This document shows positions 5,457 to 6,738 of a stretch of 6,738 nt of DNA, piece by piece. The position numbers and the translations under genes are program-made. How positions within the stretch are numbered: the stretch's first letter is position 1; each line of letters opens with the position of its first letter. The stretch is from Rubrobacter sp. (GTDB taxonomy: Bacteria; Actinomycetota; Rubrobacteria; Rubrobacterales; Rubrobacteraceae), in the NCBI GenBank assembly GCA_016781775.1, contig JADDPR010000103.1, positions 1-6,738 on the forward strand. The letters run 5' to 3'. The notes beneath the pieces were generated by a model that had not been told where the DNA came from, did not search any database, and saw only the letters and a list, made by a program, of their open reading frames with translations.

Positions 5457-6329
5457 CTAGGGAGAGACGGGAGACGTTGCGGTAGGGCCCGCAGCGGGTG
5501 CTCCTTCGAGGCGTCGTCGGAGCACCCGAAGCATCTTCTCGGGCTCGTTCGCCGCGAAGTAAATGGTGCCGACCGGCCCCGTATCCCTCAGAAAGCCGCG
5601 CACGGTCAGAGGGCTTACGAGCGCCAGCGCGAGATCCACCCTGCCATTTATCGCCAGAAAGGCGGCGTCCCCCTCGGGCGAGCTCCGGAGCCCGTCGCCG
5701 TCCTTCGGGGCCTTGCGCCGCTTCTTCTCCAGATCCTCCACCTCCGCGTAAGGGACGAACACCTCGGCAAAGAGGCCCTGGCGAAGACGCACCCCGTCCT
5801 CCTCTAGACGATGGGGAAGCTTAACCCTGGATGCGTAAAGGCCGAGAAGCCAGAGGACGGAGTACACGCTCAGGAACAACAACACCCAGCGCAACCACAA
5901 CCACGGAACGAGCAACTCCCAGAACACCACCTCGATAGGCGCGGTCAGCACCACCATCACGACCAGCATCCCCAGAGGCGACCCCTTCCCGTAACCGAAC
6001 TCGTCCTCACGAAGCCTGCCCCTCCCGAAAGCCCAACGCGCGAGACAAACGAACAACCTCGGCTCGGAGACCGCGAGCCTCGCCACGGGACGGGGCGACA
6101 CCAACTCCAGCCCTCCCTCTAGGGCCTCCCATGGGCCGAGTCCGGCACGACGTCCACCCCGGTAACGACGGAAGACGAGAAGCATCTGGCTCACACCCAC
6201 GAGCAAGAGCAAGCCCTCGATCGCCGCAACCACCAGAAGCGCATCCCCAAACCCAAGCTCTCCGGACCATATCAGGGCCGCCTCGACGAGAACCACCACC
6301 GGCAAAAACCACTTGAGCGCCCGCCTCAC
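5457..6329 (-). CDS. Four-helix membrane protein with C-terminal PH-like domain, function unknown
   Basis: This protein is 290 aa from GTG 6329. I chose that start because GGGGAGGAAGC on the minus strand puts GGAGG 7 nt before it. The adjacent GTG 6332 has a 4-nt spacer, and the upstream ATG 6392 lacks a ribosome site at a usable distance. Hydrophobic segments lie at about 7-22, 29-53, 118-138 and 142-166. A cytoplasmic linker (54-117) separates the two helix pairs. Residues about 170-275 look like a bacterial PH domain (bPH type): PHRLEEDGVRLRQGLF, then VPYAEVEDLEKKRR, then strands (AAFLAINGRVDLALALVSP) and a final helix (EPEKMLRVLRRRLE). The tail 276-290 is Ala/Pro/Thr-rich. PH-like membrane proteins of this type are common and mostly uncharacterised. 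A double palindrome over its promoter suggests dedicated repression. The fold is moderately sure; the role is unknown. Confidence 0.82.
   Translation of the reverse strand: MRRALKWFLPVVVLVEAALIWSGELGFGDALLVVAAIEGLLLLVGVSQMLLVFRRYRGGRRAGLGPWEALEGGLELVSPRPVARLAVSEPRLFVCLARWAFGRGRLREDEFGYGKGSPLGMLVVMVVLTAPIEVVFWELLVPWLWLRWVLLFLSVYSVLWLLGLYASRVKLPHRLEEDGVRLRQGLFAEVFVPYAEVEDLEKKRRKAPKDGDGLRSSPEGDAAFLAINGRVDLALALVSPLTVRGFLRDTGPVGTIYFAANEPEKMLRVLRRRLEGAPAAGPTATSPVSP
5495..5528. terminator. Perfect 10-bp inverted repeat, possible terminator of the plus-strand lipoprotein gene
   Basis: CGGGTGCTCC (5495-5504) and GGAGCACCCG (5519-5528) are perfect complements. The 14-nt loop contains an inner CGA/TCG pair around GGCG. 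The hairpin lies 47-81 nt past the lipoprotein stop, inside the last codons (RVLRRRLEGAPA region) of the convergent membrane gene. No T-run follows. It is the strongest stem I see in the window and could end plus-strand transcription before it runs through the opposing gene. Confidence 0.45.
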
Positions 6330-6416
6330 CACGCTTCCTCCCCAAATCCTCCCATGGCATCCGCCGAATCCCACCCGACGCACCGTCCTCATCCCGTAAT
6401 GGGCAGCTCGCTCCTG

Positions 6417-6458
6417 TATTTACGGTGTAAATATGCACTGTAAGCAGTGTAGGCGCAA
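6417..6458 (-). promoter_or_regulatory. Promoter of the PH-like membrane gene overlapped by two operator-like palindromes
   Basis: Palindrome 1 is TATTTACGGTGTAAATA (6417-6433), with perfect 7-bp arms and a 3-nt centre. Palindrome 2 is CACTGTAAGCAGTG (6436-6449), with perfect 5-bp arms and a 4-nt centre. On the minus strand TTGCGC (6458-6453) and CATATT (6435-6430) form a modest -35/-10 pair with an exact 17-nt spacer. Palindrome 2 fills the spacer; palindrome 1 covers the -10 and the predicted start near 6423. The form resembles TetR-family operators. No regulator gene lies within the window, so the repressor is unknown. Confidence 0.5.
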
Positions 6459-6461
6459 CGC

Positions 6462-6738
6462 TTCAGGGATGTCATGGCAGCCGATTGGGATGCGTCGGTA
6501 CGCCTGTGGGTCGGCGTTGCCTGGGTTCTTGAGCCCGTTGTGGGGAGAAGGGAGAGAGCCTCCGCCGCGTTCGGGTCCATCATCGTCCCCGCGGGATCGA
6601 CTCCCAGAACGGCTGGCTTTGACGCGTAGCGCTCTCTTGCTAGTCCGGGAAGGGGGCGGAAGAATCCGAGATGTCGTTGAGCGGGCGTAAGTCCTGCCCG
6701 CCGGTGCCTTGTATGGGGCGTCGGCCGAGGTTAGCGGA
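6462..6738. other. No supported gene; hairpin and an open minus frame at the right edge
   Basis: Frames here are short and lack good starts or recognisable protein. The minus frame 6738-6640 is open from the edge to a TAG and could be the last 32 codons of a gene entering from the right, but nothing in it is recognisable. On the plus strand GCGGGC (6681-6686) and GCCCGC (6696-6701) form a perfect 6-bp stem with a 9-nt loop. An ATG at 6671 opens a frame that runs off the edge with a poor ribosome site. I treat the stretch as intergenic or gene-edge sequence. Confidence 0.4.

Noticed and set aside
6330..6392. ATG at 6392 as the start of the PH-like membrane protein
   Set aside because: The nearest AGGAG is about 18 nt away, and the extra 21 residues are not hydrophobic. 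GTG 6329 has GGAGG at 7 nt and begins immediately before the first membrane helix.
6389..6583. 64-codon minus-strand frame upstream of the membrane gene
   Set aside because: It crosses the candidate promoter and both palindromes, has no ribosome site, and its composition is unlike the real genes nearby.
6619..6660. TTGACG as a -35 box on the plus strand near the right edge
   Set aside because: No acceptable -10 lies 16-18 nt downstream, and no gene follows within the window.
6433..6690. 85-codon plus-strand frame starting inside the palindromes
   Set aside because: The start codon lies within the operator-like sequence, there is no ribosome site, and the protein is low-complexity without motifs.

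Overview
The window looks like chromosomal DNA of a high-GC Gram-positive bacterium. G+C is high throughout, third codon positions are mostly G or C, there are several GTG starts with strong GGAGG ribosome sites, and one regulator gene appears leaderless. Gene content and protein style suggest an actinobacterium, possibly Rubrobacter-like; that placement is inference from general familiarity, not a search. I see no rRNA, tRNA, CRISPR array or intact insertion sequence.

Most of the window (positions 10-5048) is a minus-strand block for metal efflux and envelope quality control. In transcription order it holds a lipoprotein HtrA-type serine protease (5048-3945), a 75-aa protein of unknown function (3919-3692), a CDF-family Zn/Cd transporter with a His-rich N-terminus (3686-2748), a hairpin at the CDF stop codon, a CadC-like ArsR/SmtB metal sensor (2612-2226), and a P1B-type Zn/Cd/Pb ATPase (2229-10). 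The first three are closely spaced (25 bp and 5 bp gaps). The last two overlap by 4 bp (ATGA). The ATPase stop codon runs straight into a consensus Shine-Dalgarno at the left window edge, so the operon almost certainly continues outside the window.

Divergent from htrA, across a 252-bp spacer, is a tiny plus-strand gene (5301-5447). It encodes a 48-aa protein with a textbook Tat signal and lipobox, followed by a mature part of only 15 residues that is almost all Glu, Asp and Gly. It faces, 9 bp away, the end of a minus-strand gene (5457-6329) for a four-helix membrane protein with a probable PH-like cytoplasmic domain. Upstream of that gene two adjacent palindromes overlap a candidate promoter, which looks like a repressor-controlled site. 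The last ~280 bp contain no gene I can support.

Working picture: the ArsR sensor releases the arsR-ATPase operon on Cd/Pb/Zn excess. The CDF protein and the ATPase export the metal, and HtrA degrades damaged extracytoplasmic proteins. The least ordinary items are the acidic Tat micro-lipoprotein, the double-palindrome operator upstream of the PH-like membrane gene, a perfect 10-bp inverted repeat inside that gene's 3' end, and the htrA/75-aa/CDF linkage.
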